DNA of 64,000 nucleotides from Pseudonocardia parietis (GCF_017876315.1 NZ_JAGINU010000001.1:6076001-6140000), one strand, 5' to 3'. Counted from the stretch's first letter, positions 44,810 to 55,017 are shown. The notes: generated by a model from the sequence alone, not told the origin. Made by a program: numbers and translations.

Positions 44810-44827
44810 TGTCAACATAGGTTGACA
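44810..44827. promoter_or_regulatory. palindromic operator 1 of the HTH/Clp-N cassette
   Basis: TGTCAAC-ATAG-GTTGACA, a perfect 7-bp inverted repeat with a 4-bp spacer. It overlaps the predicted -10 box (TATGTT on the minus strand). Its centre is 28 bp from that of operator 2. Confidence 0.8.
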
Positions 44828-44843
44828 CGCACCGAGTTGTCAA
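44814..44843 (-). promoter_or_regulatory. promoter of the HTH/Clp-N cassette
   Basis: On the minus strand TTGACA (44843-44838) and TATGTT (44819-44814) are separated by 18 bp, a good sigma-70/HrdB-type promoter. The expected transcription start, about 7 nt beyond the -10 box, falls at or next to the A of the ATG at 44806, implying a leaderless mRNA. Both boxes are embedded in the two palindromes, so a bound repressor would block RNA polymerase directly. Confidence 0.7.
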
Positions 44844-44856
44844 CTTCGGTTGACAA
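44837..44856. promoter_or_regulatory. palindromic operator 2 of the HTH/Clp-N cassette
   Basis: TTGTCAAC-TTCG-GTTGACAA, a perfect 8-bp inverted repeat with a 4-bp spacer and the same half-site as operator 1. It contains the predicted -35 box on the minus strand. Confidence 0.8.
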
Positions 44857-44869
44857 CAGCGGCACGAGA

Positions 44870-44900
44870 ACGGCCCGGTGTCACGAGGACACCGGGCCGT
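44870..44900 (-). terminator. rimM terminator hairpin
   Basis: ACGGCCCGGTGTC (44870-44882) and GACACCGGGCCGT (44888-44900) form a perfect 13-bp stem with a 5-nt loop, beginning 8 nt after the rimM stop on the minus strand. It isolates the rpsP-KH-rimM operon from the HTH/Clp-N cassette. Confidence 0.85.
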
Positions 44901-44907
44901 GGGGAGA

Positions 44908-45489
44908 TCAGTCCGAGTCGGGGTCGAGCAGCCCCTCGGGCGGGTCGAGGACGACACGTCCACCCTCGACGTCGACCGTCGGGACGAGCGCGGCGACGAA
45001 CGGGACCAGGGCGTCGTGCCCGGCCGGCCGGCGCACGACCAGCAGGGACCCGCCCGGACCGTGGACGACGTCGGTGACGGTTCCGGCGACGGTGCCGTCG
45101 ACCAGCTCGGCCCGTAGGCCGGTGAGCCGGTGGACGTGGAACTCCTCCGGGTCCTCGGGCTCGGCCAGCTCGGCGGTCGGCACGATGAGCTGCGTCCCGC
45201 GCAGTCCCTCGGCCGCGTCGCGATCGGCGACACCCTCGAACAGGACCAGCCAGCGCCCCGAGTGCGCGCGGGCACTGCGCACCGTCAGCTCGCCGGGGCC
45301 CGGACCGCTCCGGCGGCGGCCGCGCAGGACCGCACCGGGCGCGAACCGCTCACCCGGCGAGTCGGTCCGCGCCTCGACGACGACTTCCCCGCGCAGTCCG
45401 TGCACACGCACGACGACGCCGACCAGGACCTCGGGGGCCCGGCCGGCGTCGTCGGATGCGTCGGACACGCGGGCGGCGCGGCTCGTCAC
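44908..45489 (-). CDS. rimM: 16S rRNA processing protein RimM
   Basis: A 193-residue ribosome maturation factor that helps assemble the 30S head by binding S19. The N-terminal RimM barrel is [20 protein letters not shown]. The C-terminal PRC barrel contains [36 protein letters not shown] and [19 protein letters not shown]. The GTG at 45489 overlaps the KH-protein stop by 4 nt. It is the last gene of rpsP-KH-rimM, closed by a strong hairpin. Confidence 0.94.
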   Translation of the reverse strand: MTSRAARVSDASDDAGRAPEVLVGVVVRVHGLRGEVVVEARTDSPGERFAPGAVLRGRRRSGPGPGELTVRSARAHSGRWLVLFEGVADRDAAEGLRGTQLIVPTAELAEPEDPEEFHVHRLTGLRAELVDGTVAGTVTDVVHGPGGSLLVVRRPAGHDALVPFVAALVPTVDVEGGRVVLDPPEGLLDPDSD

Positions 45490-45725
45490 CGGTCGGTGTC
45501 GACCACGTCGACCCGCACTCCGCGACCGCCCACGCCACCGATGACGTTGCGCAGGGCGGTGGCGGTGCGGCCACCGCGGCCGATCACCTTGCCCAGGTCC
45601 TCCGGGTGCACGCGGACCTCGAGGATCCGACCGCGCCGCCCGGTGACCAGGTCCACCCGCACGTCGTCGGGATGATCGACGATACCGCGCACGAGGTGCT
45701 CGAGCGCGTCCGCCAACACAGTCAC
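45486..45725 (-). CDS. khpA: KH-domain RNA-binding protein (KhpA/YlqC type)
   Basis: A 79-residue single KH-domain protein. The GxxG loop and flanks are LGKVIGRGGRTATALRNVIG, and the N-terminus is LADALEHLVRGIVDHPDDV. KhpA proteins bind RNA together with KhpB/Jag. In actinobacteria (Rv2908c) it always lies between rpsP and rimM, as here. The start is GTG at 45725 and the stop overlaps the rimM start by 4 nt. Confidence 0.92.
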   Translation of the reverse strand: MTVLADALEHLVRGIVDHPDDVRVDLVTGRRGRILEVRVHPEDLGKVIGRGGRTATALRNVIGGVGGRGVRVDVVDTDR

Positions 45726-45759
45726 GATGCGGCCTCCGCGGTAGCGAGCACGTCGGCCG

Positions 45760-46269
45760 TCACGACTCGGTCGACTCGGTGGCCGGCTTGTCGGCGTCCT
45801 TGGTGGCGTCGACGACGTCGTCGCTCTTCGTCGCGGCAGCGGCCGGGGCGGCGTCGGCGGTCTTGCCCACGCGCTCCGGCGAGCCGCCCTTCTTCTTCGG
45901 CGTGGTGGCCGCGGTGCTCGGCTCGTCGTTCGCCTCGGCCAGGGCCTGGGCGAAACGGGCGCGCTTGTCGACCTTCTCCGGCTGCGGCTTCAGGGTGCCC
46001 TCGGTGCCCGGCAGGCCCTTGAACTTCTGCCAGTCGCCGGTGACCTCGAGCAGGTTCTGCACCGACTCGGTCGGCAGCGCGCCGACGCCCAGCCAGTACT
46101 GCGCACGGTCCGAGTCGATCTCGATCAGGCTCGGCTCGCTCTTCGGGTGGTACTTGCCGATCGCTTCGATGGCCCGGCCGTTGCGGCGCGTACGGGCGTC
46201 CGCGACAACGACGCGGTAGTACGGCTGGCGGATCTTGCCCAGACGCATCAGCTTGATCTTGACGGCCAC
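45760..46269 (-). CDS. rpsP: 30S ribosomal protein S16 with long C-terminal tail
   Basis: A 169-residue S16. The N-terminal 85 residues are canonical: [60 protein letters not shown]. The following 80 residues are Ala/Lys/Asp-rich ([20 protein letters not shown]) and predicted disordered; actinobacterial S16 often has such a tail. The start is GTG at 46269, first gene of rpsP-KH-rimM. The 149-bp spacer upstream should contain the operon promoter; I see no unusual structure in it. Confidence 0.95.
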   Translation of the reverse strand: MAVKIKLMRLGKIRQPYYRVVVADARTRRNGRAIEAIGKYHPKSEPSLIEIDSDRAQYWLGVGALPTESVQNLLEVTGDWQKFKGLPGTEGTLKPQPEKVDKRARFAQALAEANDEPSTAATTPKKKGGSPERVGKTADAAPAAAATKSDDVVDATKDADKPATESTES

Positions 46270-46418
46270 GCTGTGGTGCTCCTCGCGAATGTCGTGTCGT
46301 GCTGCGATGAGTCAGCTGGCGCTCGCGTGGGGTACGGGCTCGCTCACTCGAAGGTCATCGGCCGTGGCTGGTTAGAGGGCCGGCCACGGACCCGATCGGC
46401 CATTCTGCCAGACGGCAC

Positions 46419-47243
46419 TCACACCGTGGGGAGCGCCCCGACCAGCATGAGCGCGAGGGCCAGGCCGGGCAGGAAGTTGTTGACCGCGTGCGCCACGATG
46501 CTCGCCGTGATCCGGCCCGTGAGGATCCGCGCCACCCCCAGCGGGAGCGCCACGACGAACAGCAACGGCGCCCGCAGGAGCTCCAGGTGCGCGATCGCGA
46601 AGACCGCCGTGGTGGCCACGAACACGATCCAGGGGTTCGCGATCCACTTCGCCACCGCGTTCCAGAGCAGGCCGCGGTAGACGATCTCCTCACAGATCGG
46701 GGCGATCACCACCACGCCGACCATGACGGCCAGCGCGACCGGCCAGCTCGCCGTGATCCCCTCGAGCGCGAGCCCGACCGAGGTGTCGAGCTCCGGTCCG
46801 ACCAGGTAGAGGTAGCCCAGCGCGGCGGGCACCGTGACGAACAACCCCGCGACGCCGACCAGCAGGCCGACGCCCACGTCCTCCCAGCGGAACCGCAGGC
46901 CGAGGTCGGCGCCGGGGCCGTCACCCCGCCAGCTGGTCCACAGCACACAGGTCAGGGCGGCCAGCATCGTCGGGATCACCAGCGCGAGCAGGACCTCGGC
47001 GGCCGAGTCGACGCCCAGTGCGAACGCCACCGCCGCCGACGACGCCAGGAAGACGACCTCCACGACCAGGAACGCCCAGAGTCCCCAGCGCACCCGCGGG
47101 GTCGGGGACGGAGTGAGGCCGAAGGGCCCGGACGGCGGAGGACCGTAGGGGCCGGGAGCGCCGGTGGGCGCGCCCGGGTACGGGCCCGGTCCGCCGGGGT
47201 ACGGGCCGGCCGGTGGCCCGGGTGGTCCCGGCGGAGAGCTCAT
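46419..47243 (-). CDS. CPBP-family intramembrane metalloprotease
   Basis: A 274-residue membrane protein with a Pro/Gly-rich cytoplasmic start (PPGPPAGPYPGGPGPYPG) and about eight helices. The Abi/CPBP motifs are EEIVYRGLLW (paired Glu and Arg), FAIAHLELLR and AHAVNNFLPGL. CPBP proteases relate to CAAX prenyl endopeptidase Rce1 and are used in bacteriocin immunity or signalling; the target is unknown. The ATG overlaps the amidohydrolase stop by 4 nt (ATGA), so the two are coupled. Confidence 0.88.
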   Translation of the reverse strand: MSSPPGPPGPPAGPYPGGPGPYPGAPTGAPGPYGPPPSGPFGLTPSPTPRVRWGLWAFLVVEVVFLASSAAVAFALGVDSAAEVLLALVIPTMLAALTCVLWTSWRGDGPGADLGLRFRWEDVGVGLLVGVAGLFVTVPAALGYLYLVGPELDTSVGLALEGITASWPVALAVMVGVVVIAPICEEIVYRGLLWNAVAKWIANPWIVFVATTAVFAIAHLELLRAPLLFVVALPLGVARILTGRITASIVAHAVNNFLPGLALALMLVGALPTV

Positions 47244-48358
47244 GTCCCCACAGATACCCGACGCCCGCGGATCAGGACCACCGACGGGGCCCGCAGCGCG
47301 CCGAGGTCGTCGCGCGGGTCACGGTCGTAGACGACGAGATCGGCCGGTGCGCCCGGCGCCGGGCCCGCCGGTCGGCCCAGCCAGGTCCGTGCCGCCCAGC
47401 TCGCCGCGCCGATCGGGTCCGGGTGCCCGACCCGGCCCAGCTCGACGATCTCGTCGGCGATCCGGCCGTGCTCGATACCGCCCCCGGCGTCGGTGCCCGC
47501 GTAGACGGCGACCCCCGCCTCGATCGCCTTCCCGGTCGTCTCCCAGGCGTGGGCGTACAGGTCGCGCATGTGGCCGGCGTAGCGCGGGTACTTCGTCGTC
47601 GCCTGCTCGGCGATGGACGGGAACGTCTCGACGTTGATCAGGGTGGGGACGAGCGCGGTGCCCCGCTCGGCCATCTCGGAGATCAGGTCGTCGGTGAGCC
47701 CGGGGCCGTGCTCGATGCAGTCGATGCCGGCCCGGATCAGGCCGGGCAGTGCGTCGGCGCCGAAGACGTGCGCGGTGACCCGGGCCCCGGCGTCGTGGGC
47801 GGCCGCGATCGCCTCTGCCAGCACCTCGTCCGGCCAGAGCGGGGCGAGGTCCGCACCGTCGTCGAGGCCGCGGTCGATCCAGTCGCCGACCAGCTTCACC
47901 CAGCCGTCGCCGCGGGCGGCCTGGGTGCGGACCTCGTCGACGAGCAGCCGCGGGTCGTCGAGCTCGGCGGCCACGCCGGAGATGTAGCGCTTGGGCCGGG
48001 CCACGTGCCGCCCCGCCCGGATGATCTCCGGCAGGTCGTCGCGGGCCTGCAGCGGCGAGGTGTCGACCGGCGAGCCGCAGTCCCGGATGAGCAGGGTGCC
48101 CGCGTCCCGGTCGGTGCGGGCCTGGTCCGCGCACTCCTCGAGATCGGTGACCGCGCCCCGCGGCCCGAGCCCGACGTGGCAGTGCGCGTCGACCAGCCCC
48201 GGCACGATCCAGCCGCCCGTGACCAGGTCCTCTGCTCCGGGCAGGGGTTCCGGGCTGATCCGCCCGGACGCGTCGACGTACAGGTCGGCGCCCTGCGCGC
48301 CGTCCGGCCCCAGGAGCGTCCCGCGGAGCCGCCATCCCGCGGCTGGAAGATCGGCCAT
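47240..48358 (-). CDS. amidohydrolase-superfamily metal-dependent hydrolase (Rv2915c-like)
   Basis: A 372-residue TIM-barrel hydrolase. Metal ligands His59 and His61 are in LVDAHCHVGLG. A candidate Lys is in DGWVKLVGDWIDRG, further ligand histidines are in ARVTAHVFG and CIEHGPGLT, and the catalytic Asp is in VAVYAGTDAGGG. The N- and C-terminal strands form the composite beta-sandwich. It resembles prolidase/imidazolonepropionase-like enzymes; the substrate is unknown. The same gene lies upstream of ffh in M. tuberculosis (Rv2915c). It starts 23 nt after the ffh stop. Confidence 0.88.
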   Translation of the reverse strand: MADLPAAGWRLRGTLLGPDGAQGADLYVDASGRISPEPLPGAEDLVTGGWIVPGLVDAHCHVGLGPRGAVTDLEECADQARTDRDAGTLLIRDCGSPVDTSPLQARDDLPEIIRAGRHVARPKRYISGVAAELDDPRLLVDEVRTQAARGDGWVKLVGDWIDRGLDDGADLAPLWPDEVLAEAIAAAHDAGARVTAHVFGADALPGLIRAGIDCIEHGPGLTDDLISEMAERGTALVPTLINVETFPSIAEQATTKYPRYAGHMRDLYAHAWETTGKAIEAGVAVYAGTDAGGGIEHGRIADEIVELGRVGHPDPIGAASWAARTWLGRPAGPAPGAPADLVVYDRDPRDDLGALRAPSVVLIRGRRVSVGT

Positions 48359-48381
48359 GGCGCCGACCCTAATGCCTCACG

Positions 48382-49950
48382 TCACTTCTTCTTACCGAAG
48401 TTCAGCTTCGACGGGTCGAAGCCGGGCGGCAGCTGGTCCATCCCGGCCAGCCCGGGCGGCAGCTGCTGCAGGCTCGGCGGCAGGTTCGACAGGTCCGGCG
48501 AGTTCTGCGCGCCCCGGTTCGCCGGGTTGCCGCTGCGCCGGCCCTTCTTGGCCTGCTTCGCCTTCCGCGCGTTCTTCGGCTGCTTCTTCGTCGCGCTGCG
48601 ACCGCCGCCGCCGAGGCCGAACTGCCCGGCCATCTGCTTCATCATCTTGCGGGCTTCGAAGAACCGGTTGACCAGGTCGTTCACGTCGGTGACCGTGACC
48701 CCGGACCCGTTCGCGATCCGCTGCCGCCGCGAGGCGTTGATGATCTTCGGGTCGTCCCGCTCGGCGGGGGTCATGCCGCGGATGATCGCCTGCAGCCGGT
48801 CGATCTGACGGTCGTCGACCTGGTCGAGCGCGGCCTTCATCTGCCCCTGGTTGGCGCCCGGGAGCATGTTCAGGATGTTGCCGATCGGCCCCATCTTGCG
48901 CAGCTGCAGCATCTGCTGGAGGAAGTCCTCCAGGGAGAGCTCGCCGGAGCTCATCTTCCGCGCGGCGGCCTCGGACTGCTCGGCGTCGAAGACCTGCTCG
49001 GCCTGCTCGATCAGCGTCAGCAGGTCACCCATCCCGAGGATGCGCGAGGACATCCGGTCCGGGTGGAAGACATCGAAGTCCTCGAGCTTCTCGCCGTTGG
49101 AGGCGAACAGGATCGGCTGCCCGGTGACCTCGCGGACCGACAGCGCCGCACCACCGCGGGCGTCGCCGTCGAGCTTGGTGAGCACGACACCGGTGAACCC
49201 GACGCCGTCGCGGAACGCCTCGGCGGTCGCCACCGCGTCCTGACCGATCATCGCGTCGACGACGAACAGCACCTCGTCGGGCTGCACCGCCGACCGGATG
49301 TCGGACGCCTGGCGCATCAGCTCCTCGTCGACGCCGAGGCGGCCCGCGGTGTCGACGACGACGACGTCGTACTGCTTGTCGCGAGCCTGCGCGATGCCGT
49401 CGCGGGCGACGCCGACCGGGTCGCCGGGCCCTTCGGGCAGCTCCCCGGAGCCGGTCGCGCCCGGATGCGGGGCGAACGTGGGCACCCCGGCCCGCTCGCC
49501 GACGATCTGCAGCTGGTTGACCGCGTTGGGCCGCTGCAGGTCGCACGCCACCAGCAGCGGGGTGTGCCCCTGGCCCTTGAGCCAGCGGGCCAGCTTGCCG
49601 GCCAGCGTCGTCTTACCGGCGCCCTGCAGACCGGCGAGCATGATGACCGTCGGCGGTTCCTTGGCGAGGTTGAGCCGCCGGGTCTCGCCGCCGAGGATCG
49701 CCACGAGTTCCTCGTTGACGATCTTGACGACCTGCTGGGCGGGGTTCAGGGCCTGGGATACCTCCACCCCCTTGGCCCGTTCCTTGATCCGCGCGATGAA
49801 TCCGCGGACCACCGGGAGAGCGACGTCCGCCTCCAGCAGTGCGATCCGGATCTCGCGCGCGGTGGCGTCGATGTCGGCGTCGGAGAGCCGGCCCTTGCCG
49901 CGGAGGTCACGCAGCGCGGATCCGAGCCGCTCGGAGAGGGAGTCGAACAC
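48382..49950 (-). CDS. ffh: signal recognition particle protein Ffh (SRP54)
   Basis: A 522-residue GTPase of the SRP. The N domain starts VFDSLSERLGSALRDLRGKG. The G domain has P-loop GLQGAGKTTLAGK (Lys113), VVVDTAGRLGVDE and TKLDGDARGGAALS. The M domain carries the Met-rich groove (LEDFLQQMLQLRKMGPIGNI) and the RNA-binding segment INASRRQRIANGSG. An extra ATGSGELPEG stretch lies in the G domain between APHPG and GDPVGVARDG. The C-terminus is basic then Pro/Leu-rich. The GTG at 49950 follows GGTAAGG. It works with FtsY, encoded 5 kb away. Confidence 0.96.
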   Translation of the reverse strand: MFDSLSERLGSALRDLRGKGRLSDADIDATAREIRIALLEADVALPVVRGFIARIKERAKGVEVSQALNPAQQVVKIVNEELVAILGGETRRLNLAKEPPTVIMLAGLQGAGKTTLAGKLARWLKGQGHTPLLVACDLQRPNAVNQLQIVGERAGVPTFAPHPGATGSGELPEGPGDPVGVARDGIAQARDKQYDVVVVDTAGRLGVDEELMRQASDIRSAVQPDEVLFVVDAMIGQDAVATAEAFRDGVGFTGVVLTKLDGDARGGAALSVREVTGQPILFASNGEKLEDFDVFHPDRMSSRILGMGDLLTLIEQAEQVFDAEQSEAAARKMSSGELSLEDFLQQMLQLRKMGPIGNILNMLPGANQGQMKAALDQVDDRQIDRLQAIIRGMTPAERDDPKIINASRRQRIANGSGVTVTDVNDLVNRFFEARKMMKQMAGQFGLGGGGRSATKKQPKNARKAKQAKKGRRSGNPANRGAQNSPDLSNLPPSLQQLPPGLAGMDQLPPGFDPSKLNFGKKK

Positions 49951-49960
49951 CCTTACCAGC

Positions 49961-50617
49961 CTACTGGGCCAGCACCAGGCCCCGGCGGGCGCCGGAGCGA
50001 TCCGTCGTCCGGACCGACGCCCAGCCCGGTTCACGGCCCGTGCGCAGCGACACGGAGGTCCGCGCGGCCCGTCCGGCGTGTGCGGCGAACGGCCGGGCCC
50101 GGACGACGCGACCGCGCTCGTGCTGCCCGGCCATCGCCTGCTCCGGGGGCACGTCCAGCCACAGCAGGTGCGGCGCCCGGCCGGTGGAGCGGGCGAGCAC
50201 CCGGACCGCGGCCCGGACGCGGGGTGCGGTCGCCGGGAGGTGGACGACGACGGTCCCGGCCCGCCCCAGACACGCCAGGACCACTCCGGTCCGGTGCGCC
50301 ACGTGGGTCAGCCAGCGGTAGGCGGGGTACGGCGTCCCGGCGGGCAGCCGGCGGACGAGCCGGGCGCGGGCGGTGCCGGAGTCGAGCACGCGGACGCCGG
50401 GCGGGGCGGTCATGGTGGCCAGCAGCGTCGACTTGCCTGCGCCGGGCAGCCCCGCGACCAGCAGCAACGTCCGGCCCGGCAGGCGCACGACGAGCGGGCC
50501 GTCGGCGTGACCGGCGGGGTCCCCGGCCGGGTCGGTCCCGTACGGCACGGCGGCGGATGCCACGTCCTCGGTCGGGGTCGAGGCATCGTGCGGCACGGCG
50601 GCGCGGGCGATGGTCAT
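49961..50617 (-). CDS. P-loop ATP-binding protein (AAA_33/zeta-like)
   Basis: A 218-residue nucleotide-binding protein. Walker A GLPGAGKST is at 56-64, and LLWLDVPPEQAMAGQHERGR resembles the lid/LID region of small kinases and zeta-type P-loop proteins. The first 45 residues and last 30 are low complexity. I cannot name a substrate. It ends 10 nt before the ffh start, so it may be the first gene of the ffh transcript. No antitoxin gene is adjacent. Confidence 0.75.
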   Translation of the reverse strand: MTIARAAVPHDASTPTEDVASAAVPYGTDPAGDPAGHADGPLVVRLPGRTLLLVAGLPGAGKSTLLATMTAPPGVRVLDSGTARARLVRRLPAGTPYPAYRWLTHVAHRTGVVLACLGRAGTVVVHLPATAPRVRAAVRVLARSTGRAPHLLWLDVPPEQAMAGQHERGRVVRARPFAAHAGRAARTSVSLRTGREPGWASVRTTDRSGARRGLVLAQ

Positions 50618-50706
50618 GTGCGATGCAACGGACGGGGCGAGGCGATGGTTCCGATCACGCGCCGTGTCCGGCTCGGCACGGCGACCGGCCCACCATTCGG
50701 TCTACG

Positions 50707-50740
50707 CCGGCACGGGGTTCGGGGTCCGGCACGGGGTTCG
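50707..50740. repeat. two 15-bp direct repeats downstream of glnD
   Basis: CCGGCACGGGGTTCG occurs at 50707-50721 and again at 50726-50740, in the 139-bp spacer between the P-loop gene start and the glnD stop. No stem is evident. It may hold the promoter of the P-loop/ffh transcript. Confidence 0.5.
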
Positions 50741-50756
50741 CCACGGACGGGGCGGG

Positions 50757-53141
50757 TCAGGGGCGGGGCTCGCCCGCCCGGCCTGCGGCGACGGCGAGCA
50801 CCGTCCGTTCGATCTCCGTGCGGGCGGCGCGGTCCGGCGCCCCGGCGATCCCGAACGCGTCGACCACCGAGGAACCGAGTGTCTCGACCCGGGCCCACAC
50901 CAGATCCACACCGGACCGCTCGAGCGCGACGGTGACGTGGTGCAGCAGGCCGATCCGGTCGGTCCCCCGCAGCTCCAGCACCACGGCACCGGTGGCCTCG
51001 TCGTCGAACCACAGCACCCGGGCCGGCGCGGTCCGTTCCACCTCGGGGGTGGAGGGCGCGTAGTCGCGTTCCTTGCGCGCCAGCGCACCGCCCAGATCCA
51101 GCGATCCGCCCAGCACGCGGACCAGGTCCGAGCGGACCAGCGCCGGGTCGGGCAGGCCGCCGAACCGCGGGGTGACGGCGAAGGTGAGGACGGCGATCCC
51201 GCCGGCCACCGTCACCCCCGCCGTGTGCACCTGCAGCGAGTGCAGCGCCACCACCCCGGCGACCGCGGAGAGCGCGCCCCGCCGGTCCGGGAGTGCGACG
51301 GCCACGGTGGCGACGTCGTCGCCGCGGGAGAACCGGACGTGCGGCGCGTCGTCCGCGGCGACCGCCCCGAGCATCTCGTCGTAGGCGGGATCCGGCGGGC
51401 CGGGCGCGACGAACGGCCGCCCGTCCAGCGCGGACAGGCAGCGCCCGGACAGTCCCTGGACCAGGGTGCGCCGCCACGGGCTCCACACACCCGGTCCGGT
51501 CCCCAGCGAGTCGGCCTCGGCGAGTGCGGCGAGGAGCTCCAGCAGGGTCGCGACCCCGCCGTCGTCGCCCACGGCCCCGCGCAGCGTGCCGAGGACCCGG
51601 GCGACGGTCGCGGGGTCCTCCGGGTCGCGCCGGGTCGCGGTGTGCGGCAACAGCAGGTGGTGGCGGACCATCGCCGCGAGCAGCGTGACGTCGCTGCCGC
51701 GCAGGCCCAGCCGCTCGCCGATCTGGCGCGCCAGCGACTCCCCGACGACCGAGTGGTCACCGTCGCGGCCCTTGCCGATGTCGTGGACGAGTGCGCCGAT
51801 CAGCAGCAGGTCCGGGCGGGACACCCGGGTGGTCAGCCGGGCCGCCTGCGCGCAGACCTCGACGAGGTGCCGGTCGACGGTCCAGACGTGCGAGCGGTCC
51901 CGTGGCGGCAGGTCGCGCACCGCACCCCACTCCGGGAACAGCCGCCCCCACAGCCCCGTACGGTCCAGCGACTCGACCACGCCGACCATCGCCTGCCCGG
52001 TGCCGAGCAGGGCGAGCAGCTCGGCCAGCGCGGCCCGCGGCCACGGTGCCCGCAGCTCGGGAGCGGTGTCGGCGAGCCGGCCGAGGGTGCCGGCCGAGAT
52101 CGGCAGCCCGGTCCGGGCGGCCGCGGCCGCGACCCGCAGCACGAGCGCGGGGTCCTTGGCGGCCGACGCGTCGCGGGCGAGACCGGCCTCGCCGGCGTGC
52201 TCCACGACACCGGAGTCCAGCGGGCGGCGGACCGGCGCGCGGCGCAGTGCGGCCAGCCCGCGGCGGGGCAGCGCGCTGCGCGCCTGGCGCAGCCCCACCT
52301 CGGCCGCGAACGCGACCGCGCGGGCCGCGCCGGACAGGGCCCTGGCCAGCTCGAAGCGGTCGCCGAGGTCCATGGTCGTGGCGATGTCGTCGGCGTCCTG
52401 GGCGCGCAGCACGTCGCGGGCCCGCCCGGAACGGCGGTGCAGCTCGGTGCGGACGTCGAGCAGCAGGGTGCGGGCGGCGGCGACCTCGGCGGAGGGCCGG
52501 TCGACCAGCTGGGCGGTGGCGAGCGCGTCGATCAGCGCGACGTCGCGCAGGCCGCCGTGCCCGTTCTTGAGATCCGGTTCGATCCGGTGCGCGACGTCAC
52601 CGCCCCGCCGCCAGCGCTCGGTGGTGGTCTCGACGATCTCGTCGAACCGGCCGCGGATCCCGGCCCGCCAGGCCTTCCGGACGGCGTCGCGGATCTTCCC
52701 CGACAGCGCCGGGTCGCCTCCGACGTGGCGGACCTCCAGCAGCCCGAACGCCGCACGCAGGTCGGTCGTCGCGATCTGGACGGCCTGCCCGGGGGTCCGG
52801 ACGGAGTGGTCCAGGCCGATGCCGGCGTCCCACAGCGGGTACCAGAGCTGCTCGGCGAGGGTGTCGACGGCCGTGCGGCCCTCGTGCAGGAGCACCAGGT
52901 CGAGGTCGGAGTACGGGCAGAGCTCGCGGCGGCCGAGCGCACCGACCGCCACCAGGGCGACCCCGCTGCCGGCGCCGCCGAGCCCGAGGGCCGCGCACCG
53001 GGAGGAGAGCCAGAAGTCGTGCAGGTCGGCCAGCGCGGCCCGTAACGCCTCGGGGCCGTGGTGGTTGCGGCCGTTGGATTCCAGGAGAACCGATCTCGCC
53101 TTGACCAGGTCCGCTGCCTCGCCCGACCCGAGGACCGTCAT
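50757..53141 (-). CDS. glnD: [protein-PII] uridylyl/adenylyltransferase GlnD
   Basis: A 794-residue bifunctional nitrogen-sensor enzyme. The N-terminal nucleotidyltransferase has GRRELCPYSDLDLVLLH with the two catalytic Asps. The central part is the GlnD nucleotidyltransferase linker (EPDLKNGHGGLRDV). The HD domain has ALVHDIGKGRDGDH and further metal ligands in AMVRHHLLLPHTATR. Two ACT domains follow (VALPDRRGALSAVAGVVALH and LRGTDRIGLLHHVTVALERS) that sense glutamine. In actinobacteria GlnD adenylylates GlnK/GlnB. The ATG at 53141 (MTVLGSGEAADLV) gives a standard length. It is the third gene behind amtB and glnB. Confidence 0.95.
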   Translation of the reverse strand: MTVLGSGEAADLVKARSVLLESNGRNHHGPEALRAALADLHDFWLSSRCAALGLGGAGSGVALVAVGALGRRELCPYSDLDLVLLHEGRTAVDTLAEQLWYPLWDAGIGLDHSVRTPGQAVQIATTDLRAAFGLLEVRHVGGDPALSGKIRDAVRKAWRAGIRGRFDEIVETTTERWRRGGDVAHRIEPDLKNGHGGLRDVALIDALATAQLVDRPSAEVAAARTLLLDVRTELHRRSGRARDVLRAQDADDIATTMDLGDRFELARALSGAARAVAFAAEVGLRQARSALPRRGLAALRRAPVRRPLDSGVVEHAGEAGLARDASAAKDPALVLRVAAAAARTGLPISAGTLGRLADTAPELRAPWPRAALAELLALLGTGQAMVGVVESLDRTGLWGRLFPEWGAVRDLPPRDRSHVWTVDRHLVEVCAQAARLTTRVSRPDLLLIGALVHDIGKGRDGDHSVVGESLARQIGERLGLRGSDVTLLAAMVRHHLLLPHTATRRDPEDPATVARVLGTLRGAVGDDGGVATLLELLAALAEADSLGTGPGVWSPWRRTLVQGLSGRCLSALDGRPFVAPGPPDPAYDEMLGAVAADDAPHVRFSRGDDVATVAVALPDRRGALSAVAGVVALHSLQVHTAGVTVAGGIAVLTFAVTPRFGGLPDPALVRSDLVRVLGGSLDLGGALARKERDYAPSTPEVERTAPARVLWFDDEATGAVVLELRGTDRIGLLHHVTVALERSGVDLVWARVETLGSSVVDAFGIAGAPDRAARTEIERTVLAVAAGRAGEPRP

Positions 53142-53225
53142 CGCCCCGCGCCACCCGCTTCCTGTTCGTCGTGTCCGTGCCGGCCCGGAGGTGGGCCCGG
53201 ATCGTCCGGGTCCGGGCCCGGACGG

Positions 53226-53271
53226 CGGACGGGCCCGCCGCACTCCCCTGCCGGGATGCGACGGGCCCGTC
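53226..53271 (-). terminator. palindromic GGGCCC cluster between glnB and glnD
   Basis: The perfect 12-bp palindrome GACGGGCCCGTC (53260-53271) and GGACGGGCCCGCC at about 53227-53239 lie in the 145-bp spacer after the glnB stop, with two more GGGCCCG copies further toward glnD. Alternative stems can form, consistent with a terminator or attenuator that reduces glnD expression relative to amtB-glnB. Confidence 0.5.
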
Positions 53272-53286
53272 ATGCTCCTGCGGGGC

Positions 53287-54957
<1,671 letters not shown>

Positions 54958-55017
54958 GGTCCGTCCCCTCCCACGTCTTTTCGATGTCCGACTGGGGAGG
55001 AAGAATGGTGACGGCGT

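Noticed and set aside
49961-50617. Zeta-type toxin
   Set aside because: Only the Walker A motif and a weak lid-like segment match. There is no adjacent epsilon antitoxin, and low-complexity ends are unlike zeta toxins, so it is called only a P-loop protein.
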